From the NCBI GenBank assembly GCA_041675285.1, contig JBAYTZ010000016.1, forward strand, positions 26,091 to 90,090: 64,000 nucleotides of DNA, given 5' to 3'. A program made the translations under genes and the position numbers. Shown in pieces: positions 35,491-44,176 of this stretch; the first letter of the stretch is position 1, and each line of letters begins with the position of its first letter. Source of the stretch: Candidatus Delongbacteria bacterium (GTDB lineage: Bacteria > CAIWAD01). The notes beneath the pieces were generated by a model. It was not told the origin of the DNA, searched no databases, and saw nothing but the letters and a program-made list of their open reading frames with translations.

Positions 35491-36597
35491 ATGCAGGCGG
35501 CAGGACCTCAACAGGAGCGCGACGTGGAATTCGATTTGTCTCACGACGGCATCGTCCGCTGGCTGCGGGAAGTTGATGACGCGCGGCTGGAGGAGCTGTT
35601 CGCCGCCGCGGACGCCGTTCGCGCCGCCCACGTCGGGGACGAGGTCCACCGCCGCGGACTGATCGAAATCAGCAACCACTGCCTGCGGCGCTGCGCCTAC
35701 TGCGGCATCCGCTCCGCCAACCGCGAGGTCGTGCGCTACCGCATGGAGCCGGACGAGATCGTGGCCTGCGCGCGCCAGGCGCGGGACTTCGGCTACGGCA
35801 CCGTGGTGCTGCAATCCGGCGAGGATCGCGCCCACAGCACCGAGTGGGTGGCGGAGCTGGTGCGGCGCATCGCCGGCGAGACGGGCCTGGCCATCACCCT
35901 CAGCCTGGGGGAGCGGCCCCTGGCGGACTACGCGGCCTGGCGGCGCGCCGGCGCGGCCCGCTACCTGCTGCGCTTCGAGACCACCGACCCCGTCCTCTTC
36001 GAGCGCATCCACCCGGGCTATCCCGGCCGCGAACCCCGCCTGGCGATCCTTCGGCATCTGCGCGAGCTGGGCTACGAAGTCGGCAGCGGCGTGATGATCG
36101 GCATCCCGGGGCAGTCCTGGGACAGCCTGGCCCGCGACCTGGAACTCTTCCGCGAATTGGACCTGGACATGATCGGCGTGGGGCCCTACATCCCGCACCC
36201 GGCCACGCCGCTGGGCACGGACGGCCACCCGGACTTTCCCGACGCCCCGGACGGCCAGCAGGTGCCCAACAGCGAGGCCCAGACCTACAAGGTGCTGGCC
36301 TTGACGCGGCTGGTGCGGCCCGACGCCAACATCCCCAGCACCACGGCCCTGGCCACGCTCAACACGGAGCAGGGCCGCGAACTGGGCCTGCAACGCGGCG
36401 CCAACATCGTCATGCCCAATCTGACGCCGCCCGCCTATCGCGCGCTCTACGAGATCTACCCGGGCAAGGCCTGCATTTCGGAAACCGCCGCCCAGTGCGC
36501 GCTCTGCCTGGACGGGCGGATCCACGCCATCGGCCGCGTGCCGGGGACCGGCCCGGGCTGGCGGCCGGGGCACGAGCCGGGCAGGACCCGGAGCTAG
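35491..36597 (+). CDS. hydE: [FeFe]-hydrogenase maturase HydE (radical SAM)
   Basis: 368 residues. Radical-SAM motif CLRRCAYC (Cys64, 68, 71), then the HydE landmarks TVVLQSGED, LSLGERP, RFETTDP, MIGIPGQS and GPYIPHPATPL. HydE acts on the HydG product to build the dinuclear iron precursor. The ATG at 35491 has AAGG upstream; an in-frame GTG at 35524 with AGGAGCGAC is a real alternative. It completes the HydE/F/G set, so active hydrogenase is expected. A small membrane protein follows 32 bp later. Confidence 0.93.
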   Translation: MQAAGPQQERDVEFDLSHDGIVRWLREVDDARLEELFAAADAVRAAHVGDEVHRRGLIEISNHCLRRCAYCGIRSANREVVRYRMEPDEIVACARQARDFGYGTVVLQSGEDRAHSTEWVAELVRRIAGETGLAITLSLGERPLADYAAWRRAGAARYLLRFETTDPVLFERIHPGYPGREPRLAILRHLRELGYEVGSGVMIGIPGQSWDSLARDLELFRELDLDMIGVGPYIPHPATPLGTDGHPDFPDAPDGQQVPNSEAQTYKVLALTRLVRPDANIPSTTALATLNTEQGRELGLQRGANIVMPNLTPPAYRALYEIYPGKACISETAAQCALCLDGRIHAIGRVPGTGPGWRPGHEPGRTRS

Positions 36598-36629
36598 CGG
36601 CTACACGCTTCGCCAAGACCGGAGGACCC

Positions 36630-36986
36630 ATGCACACATCCCGTTGGTGGCGCCTTCTCGTCTGGTCGGGCACGGGCCTGAGCGTCGTGGGCAGCCTGGA
36701 TCCGCTCGAAGGTTCTTTGTTGATCCTGCCGGGCATCGGTTTGGCGGCCCTGGGCGCCTGGCTGGCGCGCGGACCCTTCCGCCTCTGGCTGCCCGCGGCC
36801 TTCCTGTCCACGGCGCTGGGCGTGGGCCTGCTTTGGTACATCAGCTCGCTGGGCGGCGTGGGGGGCGACCACGGCCTCAGCCTCTGGTGGGCCCTGCTGC
36901 TTTTGCCCTATCCCATCGGCTGGTTGGGCGGACTGGTCCTCTCCCTGCTGTGGCTGCGCCAATCCTTGCAGCGCAAGCCAACATGA
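36630..36986 (+). CDS. Small integral membrane protein
   Basis: 118 residues with about four hydrophobic segments (LLVWSGTGLSVVGSL, LLILPGIGLAALGAWL, FLSTALGVGLLWYI, LLLLPYPIGWLGGLVLSLLW). GGAGGACCC precedes the ATG. It overlaps the following acetyltransferase gene by 4 bp and follows hydE closely. No family recognised. Confidence 0.65.
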   Translation: MHTSRWWRLLVWSGTGLSVVGSLDPLEGSLLILPGIGLAALGAWLARGPFRLWLPAAFLSTALGVGLLWYISSLGGVGGDHGLSLWWALLLLPYPIGWLGGLVLSLLWLRQSLQRKPT

Positions 36987-37906
36987 CGACCGGCTCACAG
37001 GAACTCGTCATTCGCCCGCTACAGATCGGCGAGGAGCCACACTGGCTGTCCTGCGCGCCGCCACCCAAGGACCTTGACGCCGAGCGCTCCGCCCTGCGCG
37101 CGAGTCTCGCCGCCGCCACTGAAGATCCTGCCTGCCGCCTGCTGGCCTGGGAGGAAGGGCGCTGCGTGGGGCGCCTGCGCCTGCAACTCCCCCACAGCGG
37201 CTTGTGTCTGCTGCTGGGCCTGGCCGTTCCGCAGGCCAGTCAGCGTGAACGGGTGGGCCGCGCGTTGATCCGTTACACTTGCGATCAACACGCGGCGCAC
37301 GAGGTGCAGGGCCTGTGCTGGGAGCGGCCGGAGGAACAGGATCTACTGGACCTGCTGCTGGCGGAGGGCTTCCAGGTCCACGAACGCAAGCTCTACGTGG
37401 AGCGCGACCTCGTCGGTTTCCAACCCGCCGAACCCGATCCCTTCGACTATCTCACTCTGCGGGACGCCGGCGAGCCGGCCTTCGTCGAGGTGCTGGCCGG
37501 CCTGGAACCGGGCTCGCCCAGCCCGGATGGCCTCGCCCAAGCCCGAAGTGGGTTCCAGGAGTTGCTTGAGCTGGCCGGGTCCGCGCTGGACCGGGATGCC
37601 TGGCACGTAGTGCGTCACCGGGGCGACGTCGTGGGGCTGGTGCTGCCCCAGTTGTTTCCGGATTCGCCGCACGAGGGCACCCTGTATTGGATCGGCCTGT
37701 TGCCGAACTGGCGGGGGCGTGGGTGGGGCCGGATCCTCCATGCGCGCGGGTTGCGTCACTTGAGCGAACGTGGCGCCCGCCGCTACATCGGGTCCACGCC
37801 CGTGGAGAATCTCCCCATGCGCCGGGTGTTCGCCGCCAATGGCTGCACCGAGCTGGGCGTGCGGGTCCTGTTGCGGAACCGGCCTCCTGAAACCTGCAGC
37901 GGCTGA
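36983..37906 (+). CDS. GNAT-family N-acetyltransferase, tandem domains
   Basis: 307 residues with two GNAT-like halves. The N-terminal half is degenerate (CRLLAWEEGRCVGRLRLQ). The C-terminal half carries the acetyl-CoA-binding pattern in WIGLLPNWRGRGWGRILHARGL, followed by STPVENLPMRRVFAANGC. Transfers an acetyl group to an unknown acceptor. The ATG at 36983 overlaps the previous stop, with no clear ribosome site, so coupling is likely. Confidence 0.8.
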   Translation: MTTGSQELVIRPLQIGEEPHWLSCAPPPKDLDAERSALRASLAAATEDPACRLLAWEEGRCVGRLRLQLPHSGLCLLLGLAVPQASQRERVGRALIRYTCDQHAAHEVQGLCWERPEEQDLLDLLLAEGFQVHERKLYVERDLVGFQPAEPDPFDYLTLRDAGEPAFVEVLAGLEPGSPSPDGLAQARSGFQELLELAGSALDRDAWHVVRHRGDVVGLVLPQLFPDSPHEGTLYWIGLLPNWRGRGWGRILHARGLRHLSERGARRYIGSTPVENLPMRRVFAANGCTELGVRVLLRNRPPETCSG

Positions 37907-37970
37907 ACTCGCTTGTCCAATCCTGCCACCCCGGCCCAACCACGACCTGAAACGGAATCTGGAGAACCAA

Positions 37971-38006
37971 GAAAACGCCCCGCCCGGATTGCGCCGGACG
38001 GGGCGT
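37971..38006 (-). terminator. Rho-independent terminator of the cytochrome gene
   Basis: On the minus strand: stem ACGCCCCGTCCGG/CCGGGCGGGGCGT with a 6-nt loop, then TTTTC. It lies 22 bp past the cytochrome stop. Confidence 0.85.
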
Positions 38007-38027
38007 GATGCATTCGATCCGCGGGCT

Positions 38028-39839
38028 CTATTTGATCAGCAGCATCTTGCCCGTCTGCTCGCGCTGGCCGGCGCGCAGCCGGTACATGTAGACGCCGCTG
38101 GGCAGGCGCTCGGCGCCGATCTGCACCTCGTGGCGGCCCGCCGTCATGGGCCGGTCCGCCAGGACGGTGAGCACCCGCCGTCCCTGCAGGTCGTGCACGC
38201 TCAGGTCCACCCGGCCCGGCTGCTCCAGCTGGAAGGGCACGATGGTCGAATTGTTGAAGGGGTTCGGCCGGCAGGGCCCCAGCCAGAAAGTGCCGGGCCG
38301 CGGCTCGTCGCCCACGGACACGATGTAGGGATCGCCGTTGAAGCCCAGCGCCTCCCAGTCCAGGCGTGTGGTGCCGTGGCAGTGCGTGCACTGCAGGGTG
38401 GCCGTGGCGCTGCGCGTGCCGTGCTGGACGGGGAAGTGCTGCGTGGTGCTCTCCCAGCGCCAGCTGCCCGTGTAGTCGCCGTCGGGATTCACCAGCCCGC
38501 CCCAGGCGGTGGCGTCCGCCGCCGCGGCCAGGTGGACGCCCCGCCGCACCGCCAGGTCCAGCAGCGCCAGCGTGTCCTCCGGCTGGGTGGTGAAGTTGCT
38601 CATCAGGCTGTCCGCGTCGCCGATGACCGCCAAGTCCAGCGGCAGTTGGCGCCCCGTCAGGTTGTCCACGGGCACGCGGGCCTCCAGCCGGTGAAAGGGC
38701 GTGACCTTGTTGTTGAAGGTCTGGCTGAAGCCGCGCGGGCTGTCGTCGCTCCAGATGGTCCCGTTGGACCACAGATAGTCGGGGATGTGCGGCGTGGTCT
38801 GCCCGCTGGTCAGGGGCGCCCAGCGCAGGAAGCGGCCGTTCTCCGTCTCCCGGACCAGCTGCTCGTAGGAGACCAGGTTCAGGCCGCGGGTGTCCGCGAT
38901 GTGACACGCCTCGCAGGCCAGCCGGACGAAGTGCGTGGCCGGGATGCCGCCGTGCTGCGGGATGGGAATCTCCAAGTCCGGCCGGGCGGCCTGGCCCGTG
39001 GCGCTGTGGCAGGTCGCGCAGCGGATCAGGTTGGCCGCCGTGCTGCCCGCGCGCTCCACGGCCCACTGGGAGACCTGGGGGCGTCCGGCGAAGCGGTGGC
39101 CCTCGCTCTGGTGGCAGTCCACGCAGGACAGGCTGCCGGCGTGGGTGTCGCTGGTCAGGAAATCGTGGCTGCCCCGGCGCTGGCGCCCGGCGTCGGCGGA
39201 GGCGTGGCAGCGCTGACAGGCCGCGCTGCTGGGGCGGGCCGTGATGGAGCGCGAGCTGACGGACAGGTCCTCGCCGGCGGGCAGCTCCAGTTTGTGTCCC
39301 GTGGGGGAGGTGGGGTCCAGCAGCACGCGGCGCCGGGAGGCGTCGCTGAGGGGCTGGCCCGCCACCTGGTAGATGCCGGCGTGGCAGATCAGACAGTCCA
39401 CCCCGCGCCAGGCCTCGGTGTCCAGAGAGCCGGGCTCCACACGCCCCGTGCTGGTGTGACAACGCGCGCAACCGGCGGACTCGCCGCCGGGCAGGGCCGG
39501 ATTGGAGGCTTGCCGGGTGGAGATCCAGTCGGTCAGGGCCAGGGTGCCGCTCAAGGGATCCAGGCGGTTGAGGGTGCCCAGCTGGCCTGTCACGGTGCCG
39601 CCGTCCGGATCGAAGACGGAGTTGGCCGGCAGGTCGGCCTTCCACTGGAAGTGGACGCTGCCCGTGAACTGGCGCGCCGTTTCCTCCATGCTCCAGTCGC
39701 CGCTCACGTGGCAGGGCGAGGCGCAGGAGCCGGCGCCCGTGTAGGTCAGCCAGCCCAGATCCGGGTGTTCGGCCCGGGCCTGGGTTCCGACGCCCGCCAG
39801 CAACCAGCCGCCCAGCAGGGCCGCCGCGATTCGTTTCAT
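38028..39839 (-). CDS. Octahaem c-type cytochrome with T9SS C-terminal sorting domain
   Basis: 603 residues: signal peptide (ALLGGWLLAGVGTQARA) and eight haem-binding motifs, in order CASPCH (a CX3CH, Cys39), CARCH, CLICH, CQRCH, CVDCH, CATCH, CEACH and CTHCH. The pattern around CARCHTSTG and DCLICHAG resembles tetrathionate-reductase-family octahaem cytochromes. The last ~85 residues are a sorting domain (CRPNPFNNSTIVPFQLEQ, LPSGVYMYRLRAGQ). This implies export across the outer membrane and surface attachment. GGGAGGATCC precedes the ATG. A role in extracellular redox chemistry is inferred; the substrate is unknown. Confidence 0.85.
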   Translation of the reverse strand: MKRIAAALLGGWLLAGVGTQARAEHPDLGWLTYTGAGSCASPCHVSGDWSMEETARQFTGSVHFQWKADLPANSVFDPDGGTVTGQLGTLNRLDPLSGTLALTDWISTRQASNPALPGGESAGCARCHTSTGRVEPGSLDTEAWRGVDCLICHAGIYQVAGQPLSDASRRRVLLDPTSPTGHKLELPAGEDLSVSSRSITARPSSAACQRCHASADAGRQRRGSHDFLTSDTHAGSLSCVDCHQSEGHRFAGRPQVSQWAVERAGSTAANLIRCATCHSATGQAARPDLEIPIPQHGGIPATHFVRLACEACHIADTRGLNLVSYEQLVRETENGRFLRWAPLTSGQTTPHIPDYLWSNGTIWSDDSPRGFSQTFNNKVTPFHRLEARVPVDNLTGRQLPLDLAVIGDADSLMSNFTTQPEDTLALLDLAVRRGVHLAAAADATAWGGLVNPDGDYTGSWRWESTTQHFPVQHGTRSATATLQCTHCHGTTRLDWEALGFNGDPYIVSVGDEPRPGTFWLGPCRPNPFNNSTIVPFQLEQPGRVDLSVHDLQGRRVLTVLADRPMTAGRHEVQIGAERLPSGVYMYRLRAGQREQTGKMLLIK

Positions 39840-40065
39840 GGATCCTCCCAGCGGAAGTCAGTCGTGTTACACGCTTGACAAGGTAGCGTTCCCGGTCCGG
39901 CGATCAAGGGAAAGCACACCATTGCGGAACCATTTGGAGCGTCTCTTGTAGAAAATCCGTAGCTATCCGAAGCCACTCCGCAGCGGGATTGGCACGGATG
40001 TCGGGCCGGCTCCACCCGCCGCTCCCAGGTGATTTTCCCGGGCCTGAGCCCTATCTTGGCCCTGC

Positions 40066-40148
40066 GCCGAAGTGGCGGAATGGTAGACGCGGCAGACTCA
40101 AAATCTGTTGTCCGCAAGGACGTGGGGGTTCAAGTCCCCCCTTCGGTA
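40066..40148 (+). tRNA. tRNA-Leu (CAA)
   Basis: An 83-nt class II tRNA. Acceptor strands GCCGAAG and CTTCGGT pair (G-U at 1:72). The D arm GGCGGAATGGTAGACGC is typical. The anticodon stem GCAGA/TCTGT holds the loop CTCAAAA with anticodon CAA. A variable arm TGTCCGCAAGGACGT is present, as is the T arm GGGGGTTCAAGTCCCCC. CCA is not encoded. A TATCTT nine bases upstream could be a -10 box. Confidence 0.95.
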
Positions 40149-40180
40149 TCGGTTGATGCTGCAGCCGGATGTACGACTTG

Positions 40181-40203
40181 GGGGTCCCCGCGGACCCCTT
40201 TTT
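40181..40203 (+). terminator. Rho-independent terminator after tRNA-Leu
   Basis: Stem GGGGTCC/GGACCCC, four-base loop, then five T. The remaining leader up to the repeat-protein gene shows no clear promoter. Confidence 0.85.
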
Positions 40204-40422
40204 CATTGGGCGTCCACCGGATGGAGACGGTTCACAAACAAGCCGTTTATTTTTTGGAACGAGCAAGTTCCTGTTGACCTGCGGGGCGGACTTCTCAATA
40301 CTCGCCCCGTCACTCACACCGGACCCACACAGCATCAGGACCCACATGTCGACTGGCGAACCCCTTCCACGGGACCCGACGCGCCGGCATGACATGAATC
40401 CGATTCAAGAGAGGAGACAATC

Positions 40423-41535
40423 ATGATCCCTAGCTGTACGACCTCGGTGCGACGATGGTGCGGGGCCGGCGTGTTGCTGGCCTTCACGCTACCCGCCTTG
40501 GCGGACACCGCGTCACCGCTGTACCAGTACCAGACCAAGGCCACGGTGGCCCGCTACGAGGGCGGCCTGACGCAGGTGGGCCGGGCCGTCGCCCCGCACC
40601 CGGGCAGGGCCGCTGCGGCCCAGCCCCAGCGGGAGGTGACGGATCCAGTGGAGTGCGCCACGGACTATGCCTGGTGCCCCACCAACCCGGCCATCGGCTG
40701 CGACACCAGTCCCACCTGGTGCTTCCAGACGGATCCCATCACCTGCCAGACCAACATCGAGTGGTGTCACACCAATCCGGCCTGGGGCTGCATCGACACA
40801 GACCCCGCCCACGGTTGCGCGCCGACGGATCCGCAGTGGGGCTGCATTCCCACAGATCCGGCGTGGGGCTGCCCGCCGACGGACCCGGCGTGGGGTTGCA
40901 TCCCCACGGATCCGGCGTGGGGCTGCGTGCCCACGGATCCTTCCTGGTGCGCCACAGATCCCAACTGGTGCGCCACGGACTTCACCTGGTGCGCGACGGA
41001 TTTCACCTGGTGCAACACGGACCAGAGTTATTGCGCCACCGATCCCACCTGGTGCGCGACGGATTTCAACTGGTGCGCCACCGATCCCAACTGGTGTGCG
41101 ACGGATCCGACCTACTGCTCCACGGACCCGACCTGGTGCAACACGGATCCCAGCTGGTGCGCCACGGACCCGACCTGGTGCGCGACGGATCCCAACTGGT
41201 GCTCCACCGACCCGATGTGGTGCACGACCGATCCGGCCACCTGTCCGGTGGTGGGTGCGGACGACCAGCCGGTGGGCCTGGAGCTGGGCGAGGCCCAGCC
41301 CAATCCCTTCAACCCCTTCACCACCCTGAGCTTCTCCTTGCCCGAGACGGGTCAGGTGCGGCTGCTGGTCTACGATCTGCGCGGCCGGATGGTGCGTGAG
41401 TTGGTGAACGGGATGGTGTCCCGCGGCACGAACCGCGTGCTCTTCGACGGCAGCAACCTGCCCTCCGGCGTCTATCTCTACGTGCTGGAGACCGAGCAGG
41501 GCACGCTGCGCAACAAGATGTTGCTGGTGAAGTGA
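40423..41535 (+). CDS. Secreted Cys/Trp tandem-repeat protein with T9SS sorting domain
   Basis: 370 residues: signal peptide (GVLLAFTLPALA), a linker, then 26 back-to-back units from Cys78 to Cys274, then a sorting domain (EAQPNPFNPFTTLSFSLPE, LPSGVYLYVLETEQ). Unit: C-x(1,2)-T-[DN]-x-x-[WY]-(G). Two length classes are blocked: 9-residue units (CIPTDPAWG type) first, 7-residue units (CATDPNW type) after. Wobble bases differ between units, so the array is not fresh slippage and is under protein-level constraint. Regular Cys and Asp suggest disulfide stacking or metal binding in a solenoid. GAGGAGACAATC precedes the ATG. I know no named family. Confidence 0.85.
   Translation: MIPSCTTSVRRWCGAGVLLAFTLPALADTASPLYQYQTKATVARYEGGLTQVGRAVAPHPGRAAAAQPQREVTDPVECATDYAWCPTNPAIGCDTSPTWCFQTDPITCQTNIEWCHTNPAWGCIDTDPAHGCAPTDPQWGCIPTDPAWGCPPTDPAWGCIPTDPAWGCVPTDPSWCATDPNWCATDFTWCATDFTWCNTDQSYCATDPTWCATDFNWCATDPNWCATDPTYCSTDPTWCNTDPSWCATDPTWCATDPNWCSTDPMWCTTDPATCPVVGADDQPVGLELGEAQPNPFNPFTTLSFSLPETGQVRLLVYDLRGRMVRELVNGMVSRGTNRVLFDGSNLPSGVYLYVLETEQGTLRNKMLLVK
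40654..41244 (+). repeat. Coding tandem repeat, 27-bp then 21-bp units
   Basis: The DNA of the Cys/Trp units: imperfect 27-bp units at about 40790-40945, then 21-bp units to 41244. The Cys-Thr-Asp-Pro codons are well kept; third bases vary (ACG/ACA/ACC, GAT/GAC). Confidence 0.85.
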
Positions 41536-41563
41536 TGCGTCAGCCTCCGATGTGATGAACCTG

Positions 41564-41596
41564 GCAGAGGCCGGCCCGTCCGGCCTCTGCTTCGTT
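41564..41596 (+). terminator. Terminator-like hairpin after the repeat protein
   Basis: An 11-bp perfect stem GCAGAGGCCGG/CCGGCCTCTGC with a 5-nt loop, followed by TTCGTT. The T run is weak, so it may act as an attenuator into the membrane-protein genes 34 bp on. Confidence 0.65.
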
Positions 41597-41629
41597 ACCT
41601 CGACCTGCACGGAGCGACAGGAGGACGGC

Positions 41630-44176
41630 ATGCGATTCCGCCAGGAGAGCGGCCCCGGGATGGGTCTGAGCGCGGTGGCGGGCGACGCCTGCCTGAGCGC
41701 GGCCCTGCTGCTGGCCGGCGGATTGCTGCCACCCCTTCATGGCGCCACCGGCGCCCTGCCCACGATCCTGCTGGCCGCGGCGGGTCTGGCTCTCCTGCTC
41801 GCCGACCGGCCGCTGGCCTGGCGCCACGCCGCCCTGCTGCCGGTGCCGCTGCTGGCCGCCCTGCTGCCCGTGCCCGCCCGCGCCGCCGCCTTGGGACTGG
41901 GTCTGGCGCTGCTGGTCTGGCTGGAACCCGGCGCCCGCCGCGCGGCCTTCCTCGCGCGCCTGGCCCTGCTGGTCTGCGGATTGGGTCTGGCGCTCTGGAT
42001 TCCCCAGGCCTACTTCCTCTTCGACGGACTGGCCCGGGTCCAGTCCGACCTGCTTGCGCAGCTCGCCGGCCGGCCGCTGCGGCTGGGAGAAGGGCCTCTG
42101 CTGCACATCCCGCTGTTCTTCCTCCTGCGCGCGGCCCTGCAGTGGCTGGGTGGAGGCGGCGCGCGGCGGCTGTGGACTTCCGGTGGCGCGCTGATCCTGC
42201 ACTGGCTGCTGCTCAGCCAAGCCTGGCGGCTGGGCTGGGCCACGCCCGACCGGCTCGAAGGCTGGATTCCCCTGCTGCTGTTCCTCCTCTTCTTTCTGCT
42301 GGATCAGCTGGCGGGGGAACCGGCCCTTTGTGGCCAGTCATCCGGCGCTTCGGGTCGGGGACCTTTCATTGCGGCCCTGCTGCTGCCCGCGGGCGCGGCC
42401 CTGGGTCTGGCGCTCTGTCTGACGCCGCCGCCCGCCCGGCTGGACGGCGTGGCTGTGGGCATCCGCCAGGCCGGGCTCTGGTCCGCCGAACTGCCGGTGG
42501 AGGAGGACGGCGCCGCGCCCCGGCTGGGCGGCCTGCTGGCCGTGCTGCGGACCTGGGGCGCCCACGTGGAGGTGCTGAATGACGCGGCGCTGACGGCCGG
42601 TCCGGCCTGCCGCGTGCTCTTCGTCGTGCAGCCTGACCAGCCCCTGGCGCCGGAGCTGCGCGCCGCCCTGCGCCGCTGGCTGGAAGCGGGCGGCGTGTTG
42701 ATCGCCGTGGGCGAGCACACCCACGTCCACGGCATCGGCGTGGGGATGGGCTCGCTGCTCCAGGACTACCACATCAAGCTCCGCGACGACAGCGCCATCC
42801 CCTCCCTCAACGGCTGGCAGTGGGGCCACGATCTGCGCTTCCACGCCTCTCCGGCCACGGCGGGCCTGCGCGACAGCCAGCACCTGGGCGCGAGCATCGG
42901 AGCCTCGCTGGATGTCCGCTTCCCGGCCATGCCCCTGGTCACCGGCTGCCTGGCCTTCGCCGACACAGGGGACCCCTCCAATCCGCGCGGCCGGCTGGGC
43001 AACACGCGGCCCGACCCCGGCGAGCGGCTGGGCAGCGTGCCGCTGCTGGCCGCGGAACCCGTGGGGAAGGGCCTGCTGGTGGTGCTGGGCGACAAGTCCC
43101 CGCTGATGTCGCTCAACAACCCACTGGTCTGGCCCTTCTACCTCAACTTGAGCGGACGGCTGGAAGGCCGGACCTGGCAGGACCAGCGCGGACTGCGGCT
43201 GGCCCTGCTCGCGTTGCTGCTGGCCTCCCTCTGGCCCGTCTTGCGCGGCCTGCCCCCCCGGCAGGAGCTGGCGGTGACGGCCCTGCTGCTGCCCCTGCTG
43301 GCCTGGCCCCTGCGCGCGCCGGACACGCCGCCGCCCGCGCCGGCGGCCCGTGGGGGAATCGTCTGGATCGACCACTCCCACCAACCCTCGTGGTGGCATC
43401 CGCCGGATCACGACTGGAGTCCGAGCGCGCTGGTGCGGAACACCTTTCTGGCGGGCGGGCTGCCTCTGGCCCTGCATGAGCTGGACGCCGCCAGCCTGGC
43501 GGGCAGCCGCGCCCTGCTCATCGCCGGCAGCGCGCGCGCCTATTCGCGTCACGAACAGAGGCTGCTGGCGCAGTACGTGGAACAGGGCGGACGACTGGTG
43601 ATTGCCGGTGACGGCCGGCGCGCCGCCGGACTGCGCGGCCTGCTGGCCGCCTTCGGTCTGGGGCTGGGGGAGACGCCGCTGGGCTCCGCCGCGGAGGCAC
43701 GCTCACCTCAGCGCGGAACCGACTTCCGCTTCTGGGAGGCCTGGGATGTCCAGGACCTGCGGGGCGGGGCGGACACCCTGGTGGCCTGCTGGGGCCTGCC
43801 CATCGTGCTGGAGCGGAAACTGGGCGCGGGCCGCGTGATCGTGATCGGCGACGAGCGCGCCTTCAGCCGCTGGGCCCTGGATGACGAGGGCCGGGCCGGC
43901 ATCTGGCAAAGCACGGCCACGCGCTTCCGGCGCATGCAGGTGGGGACGCCGCGCCTGATCCCCAGCCCGGCAAAGCGCCAGTATCAGGCCCGGGTGGAGG
44001 CGGGCGCGGCCTCCGCCGCCCTCCCGCCAACCGATCGACCCCGGCCCGTCGCCGGTCCCCCGCCGGCGCCGGTTGCCGCGGCGGAGCTGCCGCCCCACAC
44101 GCGCTGGGCCTTGCAGGTGCTGGGCCTCAACCCCGCCCGGCCGGAGGCGGCGGGCAGCGGAGGAGTCCGCCCATGA
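41630..44176 (+). CDS. Large polytopic membrane protein with two GATase/DUF4350-like domains (tandem copy 1)
   Basis: 848 residues: about eight N-terminal helices (to ~residue 260), a soluble Rossmann-like region (VLFVVQPDQPLAPELRAALR, RRWLEAGGVLIAVGEHTHVH), two more helices near 560-610, and a second soluble region of the same kind (SRALLIAGSARAYSRHEQRL, YVEQGGRLVIAGDG). The 'LxxWxEAGGxLIV' phrase is seen in DUF4350/GldG-like surface-machinery proteins. CAGGAGGACGGC precedes the ATG. It overlaps the next gene, which has the same architecture. No catalytic residues recognised; an envelope or transport role is inferred. Confidence 0.6.
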   Translation: MRFRQESGPGMGLSAVAGDACLSAALLLAGGLLPPLHGATGALPTILLAAAGLALLLADRPLAWRHAALLPVPLLAALLPVPARAAALGLGLALLVWLEPGARRAAFLARLALLVCGLGLALWIPQAYFLFDGLARVQSDLLAQLAGRPLRLGEGPLLHIPLFFLLRAALQWLGGGGARRLWTSGGALILHWLLLSQAWRLGWATPDRLEGWIPLLLFLLFFLLDQLAGEPALCGQSSGASGRGPFIAALLLPAGAALGLALCLTPPPARLDGVAVGIRQAGLWSAELPVEEDGAAPRLGGLLAVLRTWGAHVEVLNDAALTAGPACRVLFVVQPDQPLAPELRAALRRWLEAGGVLIAVGEHTHVHGIGVGMGSLLQDYHIKLRDDSAIPSLNGWQWGHDLRFHASPATAGLRDSQHLGASIGASLDVRFPAMPLVTGCLAFADTGDPSNPRGRLGNTRPDPGERLGSVPLLAAEPVGKGLLVVLGDKSPLMSLNNPLVWPFYLNLSGRLEGRTWQDQRGLRLALLALLLASLWPVLRGLPPRQELAVTALLLPLLAWPLRAPDTPPPAPAARGGIVWIDHSHQPSWWHPPDHDWSPSALVRNTFLAGGLPLALHELDAASLAGSRALLIAGSARAYSRHEQRLLAQYVEQGGRLVIAGDGRRAAGLRGLLAAFGLGLGETPLGSAAEARSPQRGTDFRFWEAWDVQDLRGGADTLVACWGLPIVLERKLGAGRVIVIGDERAFSRWALDDEGRAGIWQSTATRFRRMQVGTPRLIPSPAKRQYQARVEAGAASAALPPTDRPRPVAGPPPAPVAAAELPPHTRWALQVLGLNPARPEAAGSGGVRP

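Noticed and set aside
40654..41244. CRISPR-like or non-coding tandem repeat at 21/27-bp period
   Set aside because: The period is a multiple of three, one frame is open and strongly conserved at the amino-acid level, and there are no unique spacers.
40513..41631. Minus-strand frame across the Cys/Trp repeats giving a GxRRxPxxI-type repeat protein
   Set aside because: It is the mirror of the repeat DNA. The plus strand has ribosome site, signal peptide, sorting domain and terminator.
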